15,026 nucleotides of DNA from Verrucomicrobiales bacterium (GTDB lineage Bacteria; Verrucomicrobiota; Verrucomicrobiae; Limisphaerales; UBA1100): positions 1 through 15,026 of the forward strand of contig PBLV01000034.1 in the NCBI GenBank assembly GCA_002721895.1. The letters are read 5' to 3'. Position numbers and translations under genes: made by a program. The notes below the pieces were generated by a model. That model had not been told where the DNA came from, made no database searches, and worked only from the letters and a program-made list of their open reading frames with translations. Below are positions 1 to 6,441 of the stretch, in pieces (the stretch's first letter is position 1; every line of letters begins with the position of its first letter).

Positions 1-287
1 GCAGGATTACAAATACATTTAATGGTTTGGCTATTGAATTTGGTGCAAATTGGTTTTTGGTCGAAGTTGCAATCGGCCGTTGTCGAAACGAAATTTGCAA
101 TGTAATTGAAAACGCTTGTGCAGGGATAATGGTTGAAGAAAACATATTAAAAAAATCATTGCGATTGCATATCAGAGGGGCTGTCGCAAATTACGATGGG
201 AATGAATATCATGGGTACTATCCAGAAGGGTATCATGGGCTTGAATTTGGGGCTCAAGCGATTGATTTGGACGATGGAGTAAATTAG
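1..287 (+). CDS. 3' end of an unrecognised AT-rich gene (partial)
   Basis: The frame is open from the left edge of the window to a TAG stop at 285-287, so the 5' end lies outside. A TTG at 27 could serve as a start, but the frame reads through upstream of it (…ITNTFNG before the TTG), so truncation by the window edge is more likely. The visible 90 or so residues contain no signal peptide or membrane segment and end in a Gly/Tyr/His-rich stretch (NYDGNEYHGYYPEGYHG) and an acidic tail. I do not recognise the family. By direct count the first 300 bases are about 39% GC (117 of 300), much lower than the neighbouring genes (a sampled 60-base line of the last sulfatase gives 58%). This could mean recent transfer or an unusual cargo gene. 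Whether it is a real protein is only moderately supported. Confidence 0.45.
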   Translation, partial: RITNTFNGLAIEFGANWFLVEVAIGRCRNEICNVIENACAGIMVEENILKKSLRLHIRGAVANYDGNEYHGYYPEGYHGLEFGAQAIDLDDGVN

Positions 288-331
288 ATGTTACGCATGA
301 CTGGGATTAGAGAACTGCTAATTTAGACACG

Positions 332-1753
332 ATGAGGGCCCTTATTGTCATTTCGTTATTCGTGTTGGTGACATTTACCCAAGCAGCCAAGCAACCCAAT
401 TTCATCCTCTTCATCACCGACGACATTTCGTGGGATGATCTGGGCTGTTACGGCAGCAAGGTGGCGAAGACGCCGCATCTGGATCAGATGGCAAAGGAGG
501 GGATGTTGTTTCATGGGGCTTATTTGAGCATCAGTAGTTGTTCGCCGAGTCGTTGCAGCATCATCAGCGGGCGGTATCCGCACAACACAGGTGCGGCGGA
601 ATTGCATACGCAACTACCGGCCGATCAGCCGGTGTTTCCGGAAGCACTGCAGGCAGCGGGGTATTACACGGCGCTCTCGGGCAAGCATCACATGGGCAAG
701 GCAGTGAACCGTGGGTTTAACAAAGTGTCCGGCGGCAAGGGCCCGAGTAAATCGGCGGATTGGGTGCCGATGCTGCGTGAGCGCCCGAAGGATAAGCCAT
801 TCTTTTTCTGGTTCGCCTCGAGCGACGCCCATCGCGGCTGGAAGCTCAACGACAAGGCACCGCAATACAAGCCCGAGGACGTGGAGGTGCCGCCTTATCT
901 TTATGATGGGCCCGTCACGCGAAAGGATTTGGCCGAGTACATGCATGAAGTGAGCCGCACCGATTATTATGTGGGCCAACTACGCAAGGAATTGAAGAAG
1001 CAGGGCATCGAAAAAGATACTTACATCATTTACATGACCGACAACGGCCGGCCGTTCCCGCGTTGCAAAACGCGCCTGTACGATAGTGGTATCCGCACGC
1101 CCTTCCTCATCGCGCGCCCCGGCACCATTGCGCCCTCAGAGACGCACTCGCTAATCAGCAGCATCGACATTAGTGCAACGATTTTGGAACTGGCTGGTGC
1201 CAAGAAAGACAAACGCATCCAAGGTGTCAGCTTCGCGCCGATTCTCGAGAACCCCAAGGTCACCGTTCGTGATTACGTTTTTGCCGAGCACAACTGGCAT
1301 GTTTATCAGGCGCACGAACGGATGGTGCGCTGGAAGAATTGGGTGCTCATCCGCAACGCCTTTCCCGAGCGCCAAAACCTTTGCATGGAAGGCGACCCCA
1401 GCCACCCCGCCGGCGCGGAACTCTGGAAAATGCACGCCGCCGGCAAGTTGAACAAAGACCAGCTCGATATTTTTCTGAAGCCGCGCCCCGCGCTGGAGTT
1501 GTTTGACGTCAGCAAAGATCCCCACCAACTTCGCAGCCTCGCCGATTACCGCCAACACGCCGCCGTGTTGACCAAGCTAGTTGGCCTTCTCGATCGTTGG
1601 GCCGATGAGACCGGCGACACCGTCCCCAAAAACCCAACGCCCGACCGCCAAACCCCGCAGGGCAAACGCTTCAAAGGCTGGAAACACGCCACCCAACCCG
1701 GCACCGAACGCGGCGCCACGAAGATCAATCACCCGGGGCCGGTGCGGGATTGA
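332..1753 (+). CDS. Secreted sulfatase, N-sulfoglucosamine sulfohydrolase (SGSH)-like
   Basis: The 473-residue protein hydrolyses sulfate esters or sulfamates, probably on polysaccharides, outside the cytoplasm. A signal peptide covers residues 1 to about 19 (cleavage near TQAA). The type I sulfatase active site is present: metal-binding Asp30-Asp31 in ITDDISWDDLGCYG; the formylglycine precursor Cys70 in SSCSPSR (C-x-P-S-R, so a Cys-type enzyme needing a formylglycine-generating enzyme, which is not in this window); GKHH at 117-120; DAHR at 165-168; and Asp237-Asn238 in MTDNGRPFP. The SSCSPSR block and the DNGxPFP…TxLY block followed by a glycine resemble human SGSH, pointing to an S1_8-like subfamily; that assignment is inference. 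The ATG at 332 is chosen because the signal peptide begins there; no Shine-Dalgarno is visible. It leads a same-strand group with the lipoprotein and golvesin genes. Substrate is unknown. Confidence 0.92.
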   Translation: MRALIVISLFVLVTFTQAAKQPNFILFITDDISWDDLGCYGSKVAKTPHLDQMAKEGMLFHGAYLSISSCSPSRCSIISGRYPHNTGAAELHTQLPADQPVFPEALQAAGYYTALSGKHHMGKAVNRGFNKVSGGKGPSKSADWVPMLRERPKDKPFFFWFASSDAHRGWKLNDKAPQYKPEDVEVPPYLYDGPVTRKDLAEYMHEVSRTDYYVGQLRKELKKQGIEKDTYIIYMTDNGRPFPRCKTRLYDSGIRTPFLIARPGTIAPSETHSLISSIDISATILELAGAKKDKRIQGVSFAPILENPKVTVRDYVFAEHNWHVYQAHERMVRWKNWVLIRNAFPERQNLCMEGDPSHPAGAELWKMHAAGKLNKDQLDIFLKPRPALELFDVSKDPHQLRSLADYRQHAAVLTKLVGLLDRWADETGDTVPKNPTPDRQTPQGKRFKGWKHATQPGTERGATKINHPGPVRD

Positions 1754-1757
1754 TTTC

Positions 1758-1800
1758 CCACCACAGAGGCACAGAGGGCACAGAGAGAAAACCAAGTTGG
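1758..1800 (+). repeat. CACAGAG-type dispersed intergenic repeat, copy 1
   Basis: Directly after the sulfatase stop lies a tandem of CACAGAGG-like octamers (CACAGAGG, CACAGAGG, CACAGAGA at 1764-1787), followed by AACCAAGTTGG at 1790-1800. The pair of blocks ACAGAGGCACAG (1763-1774) and AACCAAGTTGG recurs on the opposite strand at 7679-7639 with similar spacing (15 versus 18 bases). Short CACAGAG or CTCTGTG repeats are known to be scattered between genes in many environmental bacteria. A function is not established. Here the repeat lies in the leader before the lipoprotein gene. Confidence 0.6.
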
Positions 1801-1877
1801 GGATTGGTCGTCGGGGTGGTGTTGGGTCGTTTGCTTTGGTCATTGCTTCGCGTTGCGTTTGGCTTAGGCTTCGTGGC

Positions 1878-2378
1878 GTGCGTGTTGTTTTATTTTGTTT
1901 ATGCTTGGGATTGATTGCGGGTTGCCAAACCGCTGGGCAGCGCATCAGTGCGATTTATGGGGGGGCGGCGGCGATGGCTGTGTTGGCCGCTCCGGAGAAG
2001 GCTGAGGCTTGGCGTACGACGGCGCCGTTTGCCTTGAAGGGCGAGAAAGAAGGGCAGGCCAAGTTGCAGGATTATCTGGTGTTGCGTGGACCAGTGGCGG
2101 TGGACACCGAGGTGGCGGATGAGATGGCTGCCATTTTGCGTCGTGACATTTATGAGTGGGACGTGGCGAAGGGATGCGAGCCTATTCCCGGGGTGGCGGT
2201 ACGGTTTGTTCGGGGCACGGATGAGGTTCTGGTTTTTTTCTGCTTCGAGTGCGATATCCTGCTGACCTATTTCAACGGGCAAAGGGTGGGAGGCGAGGAT
2301 TTTGACCGGGCACACCGTGTCTTAGCAAACTTGGCACGGAGGATTTTTCCGGATGATCCGGAGATTAAGAAGCTATGA
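1878..2378 (+). CDS. Small lipoprotein with a CFEC motif, unknown function
   Basis: I place the start at the GTG at 1878 because it gives a compact lipoprotein signal peptide: a basic start (MRVV), a hydrophobic core, and a lipobox LIAGC with the lipidated Cys at residue 16. The product has 166 residues. A TTG at 1836 is an alternative. The frame is also open further upstream, but only by running antisense-like through the sulfatase tail and the repeat. The mature part is a single small domain with YLVLRGPVAV, an acidic helix (VADEMAAILRRDIYEW), PGVAVRFVRGTDEVLVFFCFECDILLTY in which the Cys pair is spaced C-x-x-C, and a basic C-terminus. This resembles hypothetical proteins of PVC bacteria, but I cannot name the family. 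It is probably envelope-anchored. The stop overlaps the start of the next gene (ATGA at 2375-2378), suggesting translational coupling. Confidence 0.7.
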   Translation: MRVVLFCLCLGLIAGCQTAGQRISAIYGGAAAMAVLAAPEKAEAWRTTAPFALKGEKEGQAKLQDYLVLRGPVAVDTEVADEMAAILRRDIYEWDVAKGCEPIPGVAVRFVRGTDEVLVFFCFECDILLTYFNGQRVGGEDFDRAHRVLANLARRIFPDDPEIKKL

Positions 2379-2923
2379 TGAAGAGCTGGGTCATGGGGGT
2401 ATTGATAGCGGGTGCTTGTCTGGCGGATGGGCCGCGTTTGCCCCGCCCGGATGAGGTGGACAAGCCGGAGAACATCAAGTTCATCGTGTTGGACAAGAAC
2501 AAGCTGCCGGGGATCGTGTTGGACAACACGGAGGCAAAATTGGTTGGAACGTGGAAGCACAGTGTTCATACCCCTCCATTCGTGGGCGCAAGCTACATCC
2601 ACGATATGAAGGAAATGAAAGGAGAGAAAAGCGCCACCTTCACACCCGAGTTGCCGCATACAGGGGTTTATGAGGTACGAGTGTCGCACAATTCCAACAT
2701 TCGCCGCGCCAACGGTGTGCCCATCATCGTGCGGCATGCGGAAGGGGAGACACTGGTCAAGATCAACGAGGGCGAACCTGCACCTATCGATCGTTTGTTT
2801 CGTTCCTTGGGACGGTTTGCCTTTCGTAAGGGTCGCAGTGGCTCGGTGACCATTGGCACCAAGGGCACGGAAGGGAAATACGTAATCGTTGACGCCGTGC
2901 AGTTTATCCCGGTGAAAAGGTGA
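2375..2923 (+). CDS. Secreted golvesin C-terminal-like domain protein
   Basis: The 182-residue product has a short hydrophobic signal (residues 1 to about 17, ending ACLA) and one beta-sandwich domain from about residue 47 to the end. The pattern IVLDNTEAKLVGTWKHS, then ATFTPELPHTGVYEVRV, NIRRANGVPIIVRHAEG, LGRFAFRKGRSGSVTIG and VIVDAVQFIP matches the golvesin C-terminal/Xly carbohydrate-binding-like module, usually found attached to larger secreted enzymes. Here it stands alone, so a binding or adapter role for a surface or polysaccharide is inferred. The first ATG at 2375 overlaps the lipoprotein stop; an ATG at 2378 is equally possible. The gene ends 21 bases from a convergent small gene. 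Confidence 0.75.
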   Translation: MMKSWVMGVLIAGACLADGPRLPRPDEVDKPENIKFIVLDKNKLPGIVLDNTEAKLVGTWKHSVHTPPFVGASYIHDMKEMKGEKSATFTPELPHTGVYEVRVSHNSNIRRANGVPIIVRHAEGETLVKINEGEPAPIDRLFRSLGRFAFRKGRSGSVTIGTKGTEGKYVIVDAVQFIPVKR

Positions 2924-2927
2924 TGAA

Positions 2928-2941
2928 CCCCAGCCTTGGGG
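2928..2941. terminator. Possible short bidirectional hairpin between convergent genes
   Basis: CCCCA-GCCT-TGGGG forms a perfect 5-bp GC-rich stem with a 4-base loop, and occupies most of the 21-base gap between the golvesin gene and the convergent small gene. There is no clear T-run on either side, so a classical intrinsic terminator is not proven. Its position is the main support. Confidence 0.3.
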
Positions 2942-2944
2942 TAT

Positions 2945-3160
2945 TCAACCCAAGTTGATCACTGGGTGCGCCGGATTTCGGTGATTTGCGTGGGTTTTTA
3001 GCGCGGGTGAACTGGATTTGCCGGCAATGACGACTTTGTTGCCATGAGCCTGCGCCTGTCCCTCCAGTGTCTGGCCATTCCTCAGCTCGATCCTGTCCGC
3101 AAGCGTTGCGCTGGCGGCGAACAGGCAAAGCAGACAGGTTGCCAATTGTGACCCAGACAT
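2945..3160 (-). CDS. Very small exported protein with a DxIxLxNGxxLEG motif
   Basis: From the ATG at 3160 the product has 71 residues; an upstream ATG at 3178 in the same frame is the alternative. I prefer 3160 because a clean signal peptide begins there (MSGSQLATCLLCLFAASATLA) and AGGGTGG lies a few bases upstream. The mature part starts DRIELRNGQTLEGQ and continues GNKVVIAGK, a pattern familiar as the first beta-strands of larger secreted PVC proteins (a D-x-I-x-L-x-N-G-x-x-L-x-G module). The chain then ends within about 30 further residues, low in recognisable features. It may be a genuine small protein or the 5' remnant of a longer gene. It lies 59 bases downstream of the PQQ-type propeller gene on the same strand, so it is probably in that transcript. 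Confidence 0.45.
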   Translation of the reverse strand: MSGSQLATCLLCLFAASATLADRIELRNGQTLEGQAQAHGNKVVIAGKSSSPALKTHANHRNPAHPVINLG

Positions 3161-3219
3161 GATGGCCACCCTTAGCACAGGTTGGATGTGTAAAAAAGAT
3201 CAAAGGTGGCCTGCCTTGG

Positions 3220-4452
3220 CTAGTTTGCCTCCAGACAGTACAGGTGTTTAAAGCCGCGAATGAACATGCGGCCGTTACTGATGGCGGGGGTGGAGTGGGT
3301 TGGCTCGTCCAGTTGACTGCGGCCAAGGATTTCAAATTTAGGGCTGGCTTTCACCACGGAGAACTCGCCCGTACGTGAGCTGCAATAGATTTTGCCATCG
3401 ATACAGACGGGAGAACTGGAAACGTCACCACGGCCGACTCGCTCATTCCAAATTTCCCTGCCGGTCTTGGCGTCGGCGCAAATCACGATGCCGTTGTCCA
3501 GCCACAGGTAAAGGTGGTTGCCGAAGGCAATGGGCGTGGGGACGTAGGGCAGTGATCGTTGGCGTTTCCAGGCGATGTGAGTTTCGCTCACGTTACCGGT
3601 GCCGCCGACCTTGACTGCGAGCATAAGCTTGCCTTTGCCGCCACCGCCGCAGCTTCCGTATATTATGCCATTCCAGTGCACGGGCATGGCTACGGTGCGC
3701 AGGTCGAATTGCCCGGGGGTGCTCCAGAGCACCTTGCCTTTTCGAGGGTCGATGCCCATCAGGCCATCGTCGAGACAGGAATTGATAAGCACGGGCTTGC
3801 CGTTGACCTCCACGATGATGGGGGTGGCGTAGGTCATGATCTCGATCTTGCGGCGGATTCGCCAGCGTTCACGGCCGGTGGCCTTGTCGAGCGCCACAAT
3901 GTAGCCGGGGCCAGTGTCGTGTTCGTTCAAAAGAATGACGAGGTCTTCGAAAAGGATGGGGGAAACGGCCGTTCCATGGCCGTGTTTGCTCTTGGAGGGT
4001 TCCAGTTGAGTGCGCCACTTTTCCCTGCCGGTTTTCAGGTCGTGGGCGATGAGGAAGTACTCGTCGTTGTCGCCCCATGCCGCGTAAACAAGCCTGCCAT
4101 CGGTGCAGGGGGTGGCGGAGGCATAGCTGTTAAGGGCGTGCTTGGGATGGGTGTTGCCGCCGATGGCATGCTTCCACCGTTGGCGGCCAGTGGCCGTGTC
4201 AAATGCCTGCAGGGTGCGCTGTTCCCCGGCTTTGGCGGCAGCGGTGACAAGCACGGTGTCTTCCCAAACTATCGGCGAGGAATGGCCAATGCCGGTGAGA
4301 TCGATTTTCCAGGCGTAATCCTTGTTTGTCCATTTTACGGGGAAGCCCTTGGAGTCGCTAATGCCGCGCCCGCCCGGGCCGCGAAATTGTGCCCAGTTCT
4401 CTGCCTGCACCAGTGCCGCGGATAATAAGAGAATCGTCAGGATCGGTTTCAT
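3220..4452 (-). CDS. Secreted PQQ-like beta-propeller repeat protein (BamB-like)
   Basis: The 410-residue product has a signal peptide (MKPILTILLLSAALVQA) and the mature start ENWAQFRGPGGRGISD typical of PVC outer-membrane or periplasmic propellers. At least five PQQ-type blade motifs of the form AxDxxTGxxxW are visible: AFDTATGRQRWK, AHDLKTGREKWR, ALDKATGRERWR, GIDPRKGKVLWS and CADAKTGREIWN. They fit an eight-bladed propeller of the quinoprotein/BamB fold. I do not see firm evidence for PQQ binding or a catalytic calcium site, so an enzyme activity should not be assumed; a structural or scaffold role is as likely. The ATG at 4452 follows the SGNH stop by 63 bases on the same strand. No Shine-Dalgarno is visible. 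Confidence 0.88.
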   Translation of the reverse strand: MKPILTILLLSAALVQAENWAQFRGPGGRGISDSKGFPVKWTNKDYAWKIDLTGIGHSSPIVWEDTVLVTAAAKAGEQRTLQAFDTATGRQRWKHAIGGNTHPKHALNSYASATPCTDGRLVYAAWGDNDEYFLIAHDLKTGREKWRTQLEPSKSKHGHGTAVSPILFEDLVILLNEHDTGPGYIVALDKATGRERWRIRRKIEIMTYATPIIVEVNGKPVLINSCLDDGLMGIDPRKGKVLWSTPGQFDLRTVAMPVHWNGIIYGSCGGGGKGKLMLAVKVGGTGNVSETHIAWKRQRSLPYVPTPIAFGNHLYLWLDNGIVICADAKTGREIWNERVGRGDVSSSPVCIDGKIYCSSRTGEFSVVKASPKFEILGRSQLDEPTHSTPAISNGRMFIRGFKHLYCLEAN

Positions 4453-4515
4453 ATCAAGATGGGGTGTTCAGTTGCGGTTCATTGGGCCATGGCTCGCGCA
4501 GGTTGGCACGCAAAA

Positions 4516-5169
4516 TCAATTTTTCAGCAATGGCCGGACAAGTTTCACCCAGCGCTCATAGCCCTTTTCATTCAAGTGTAACATGTCCTCGTCGAACAAG
4601 CTGGCGTCGGGCTGTTCACCCTTCATGAGCACCTCGAACGCCGCGCCCACGAAAATTATCCGCGCATCTTTTTCGGCCTCGGATTTCAGCAGGGCGTTTA
4701 GGGCTTTCTCGGCTTCGATTATGGACACGCGCTTGGGGCTGGGTTTCACCGGCAGCACCATCAGGCGGCACTTGGGGGTGCGCTTTAAAATGCGATCTCG
4801 AAATTCCCGGAAATCCTCCAGCACCTGCATCGGCGGTTTTTTGTTCCAGACGTCGTTGCTTCCATTGAACACGACCACGATGGAAGGCTCGTATTTGAGC
4901 ACGGTTTGTTCCAGATAGTGATTGCTGTCTGAGAAGTGTGCTCCGCCAAAGCCCCGATTGAGAGGCTTGAGCTTGGGAAACCATTTGTTCAAATCCCACA
5001 AGCGAATGCTGGAGCTGCCCGTGAACACGATGCCGCCCTTGGGTGGCGGGCTGGCCTTGTCATGGTCGGCAAACTTGGCGATGGCCTTGGCGAAGCGGCC
5101 GGGATCAGGGTCAGCCACCTCGGCGGTGCAGACCCTAACCGCTGCGAGAAAACAAATGGCAAAGCGCAT
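4516..5169 (-). CDS. Secreted SGNH/GDSL-family hydrolase
   Basis: The 217-residue product is predicted to hydrolyse esters (deacetylase or lipase-like) in the periplasm or outside. The start at 5169 is chosen because it begins a signal peptide (MRFAICFLAAVRVCTA); the frame is open for a further 65 codons upstream, but that part overlaps the divergent gene. All four SGNH blocks are present: block I IVFTGSSSIRLW, with Ser53 as nucleophile and the usual Asp before it replaced by Ser52; block II Gly in NRGFGG (71-76); block III FNGSNDVW with Asn105; block V DMLH with Asp195 and His198. The GSSS version of block I occurs in a recognised subgroup of the family, so an active enzyme is expected. It heads the minus-strand group with the PQQ propeller and the small exported protein. 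Confidence 0.88.
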   Translation of the reverse strand: MRFAICFLAAVRVCTAEVADPDPGRFAKAIAKFADHDKASPPPKGGIVFTGSSSIRLWDLNKWFPKLKPLNRGFGGAHFSDSNHYLEQTVLKYEPSIVVVFNGSNDVWNKKPPMQVLEDFREFRDRILKRTPKCRLMVLPVKPSPKRVSIIEAEKALNALLKSEAEKDARIIFVGAAFEVLMKGEQPDASLFDEDMLHLNEKGYERWVKLVRPLLKN

Positions 5170-5212
5170 GGAGGCATGGTTAACTGCGTGCGTCCAAATG
5201 CAAGGCTGTTTC
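5170..5212. promoter_or_regulatory. Short divergent intergenic region
   Basis: Only 43 bases separate the SGNH start (5169, minus) from the FG-GAP gene start (5213, plus). Both promoters must therefore lie in this gap or inside the opposite coding region. I see no clear -35/-10 pair. An in-frame ATG at 5198 would shorten the gap to 28 bases. Confidence 0.3.
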
Positions 5213-6379
5213 ATGAGAGGGATTTGTCTGTCGTTTTTCCTGGTGGCCACCATGGCTGGCTCGTCGGCGCCGTGGAAGCTGCACATCATTGACAACACTT
5301 CGCGTGGTGCCGATGGCGTGCGCTTGCAGGACGTGAATGGTGATGGCCGGCCTGACATCGCCACCGGCTGGGAAGAAGGCGGCGTGGTCCGTATCTATCT
5401 TCATCCCGGTCCCGGGAAAGTCAGGCAACCCTGGCCACTTGCCGAAGTGGGAAAGGTGAAGTCTCCGGAGGATGCGGTTTTTGCCGATCTTGATAAGGAT
5501 GGGTTCTATGACGTGGTGAGTAGCTGCGAAGGAAAGACTCGCACTCTCTATTTCCATTGGGCTCCTATTTCCAAAGCCAATACTGCAGCATGGCAAACTC
5601 AAGCTGTACCTGTTACCGCCGGCAAACAGTCGTGGATGTTTGCGCTGCCCTTGCAGATTGATGGGGGAGGCATGGATTTAGTGCTCGGCTCTAAGGGAGG
5701 TGGGGCGGCTATCGGCTGGCTGAAATCGCCCAAGAACTCGCGTGATGTTAAGGCATGGAATTATTACCCTTGGTATCAGGCGGGCTGGATAATGTCCTTA
5801 ATCCGTCACGATGTGGATAAGGATGGCGACATGGATGTATTGGCTTCTGATCGCAGGAGTAAAACACCCGGCATTCTGTGGCTGGAAAACCCCGGGACCA
5901 AGGCCATGCAGGCCAACCCCTCGTTGCGGTGGACTGTCCACCGGATTGGAGCCAGTGACAAGGAGGTCATGTTCATGACCATTGGTGAAGATAACATCAT
6001 TCATGCGGCGGTGAGGCCAAATAGGATTCATGTTCTCCGGGCAAACACCGACCCACGAAAACCATGGCGTGAGCAAATTATCACCTATCCCACAGACAAT
6101 TACGGGACCGCCAAGGCCGCCCGCGCGGCAGACATTGATGGCGACGGCCGGATGGAGATTGCTGTTACTTGCGAGGCGGCCAATGGGGCGAAAAGTGGGG
6201 TGTTTTTCCTCAAGAAAATTGATGGCAAATGGATTGACCACGATATTGGGGGCCCTAAGGGCATCAAGTATGACCGTATCGAACTGGTGGACTTGGACCA
6301 AGACGGAGACCTCGACTTGCTTACTTGCGAAGAACGTGATTTCAACGCCGTGCTTTGGTACGAGAATCCTGCAAAATAA
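5213..6379 (+). CDS. Secreted FG-GAP/VCBS-repeat beta-propeller protein
   Basis: The 388-residue product has a signal peptide (MRGICLSFFLVATMAGSSA) and five calcium-binding DxDxDGxxD motifs spread along the chain: DVNGDGRPD (40-48), DLDKDGFYD (92-100), DVDKDGDMD (200-208), DIDGDGRME (307-315, last Asp replaced by Glu) and DLDQDGDLD (360-368). This is the integrin-alpha-like FG-GAP/VCBS propeller. Such proteins are common in PVC genomes as secreted or surface proteins; no catalytic residues are apparent and the ligand is unknown. The start could also be the in-frame ATG at 5198 (adds MQGCF). The frame is open further upstream, but there it overlaps the SGNH gene. The alpha/beta hydrolase follows on the same strand after 62 bases. 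Confidence 0.85.
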   Translation: MRGICLSFFLVATMAGSSAPWKLHIIDNTSRGADGVRLQDVNGDGRPDIATGWEEGGVVRIYLHPGPGKVRQPWPLAEVGKVKSPEDAVFADLDKDGFYDVVSSCEGKTRTLYFHWAPISKANTAAWQTQAVPVTAGKQSWMFALPLQIDGGGMDLVLGSKGGGAAIGWLKSPKNSRDVKAWNYYPWYQAGWIMSLIRHDVDKDGDMDVLASDRRSKTPGILWLENPGTKAMQANPSLRWTVHRIGASDKEVMFMTIGEDNIIHAAVRPNRIHVLRANTDPRKPWREQIITYPTDNYGTAKAARAADIDGDGRMEIAVTCEAANGAKSGVFFLKKIDGKWIDHDIGGPKGIKYDRIELVDLDQDGDLDLLTCEERDFNAVLWYENPAK

Positions 6380-6381
6380 CA

Positions 6382-6406
6382 GGGCGCAAAGAAAAGACGC
6401 TAAGGG
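6382..6406 (+). repeat. CGCAAAG-type dispersed repeat
   Basis: Right after the FG-GAP gene stop the sequence GGGCGCAAAG followed by AAAAGACGCTAAGGG resembles the GCGCAAAGACGC(A/T)AAG repeats found scattered between genes in many environmental bacteria. Only this copy was noticed in the window, so the call rests on recognition of the motif rather than on an internal repeat. Confidence 0.4.
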
Positions 6407-6441
6407 TTGCACCAACGCGGACAATTTGCCAACCTTGGTCC

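Noticed and set aside
1758..1800. CRISPR array at the CACAGAG tandem
   Set aside because: The units are only about 8 bases long, contiguous, and without spacers.
1581..1877. Longer version of the lipoprotein gene starting at the ATG at 1581
   Set aside because: It would overlap the sulfatase 3' end by over 170 bases, run through the CACAGAG repeat, and bury the lipobox signal about 100 residues inside the protein.
3559..4425. Long plus-strand open frame (288 codons) opposite the PQQ propeller gene
   Set aside because: It is an antisense frame of a well-supported gene; it has no signal, domain or recognisable motif and is Gly/Ala/Val-rich as expected of the reverse strand of GC-rich codons.
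5170..5364. Upstream start for the SGNH hydrolase at 5364
   Set aside because: It would place a signal peptide internally and overlap the start of the divergent FG-GAP gene.
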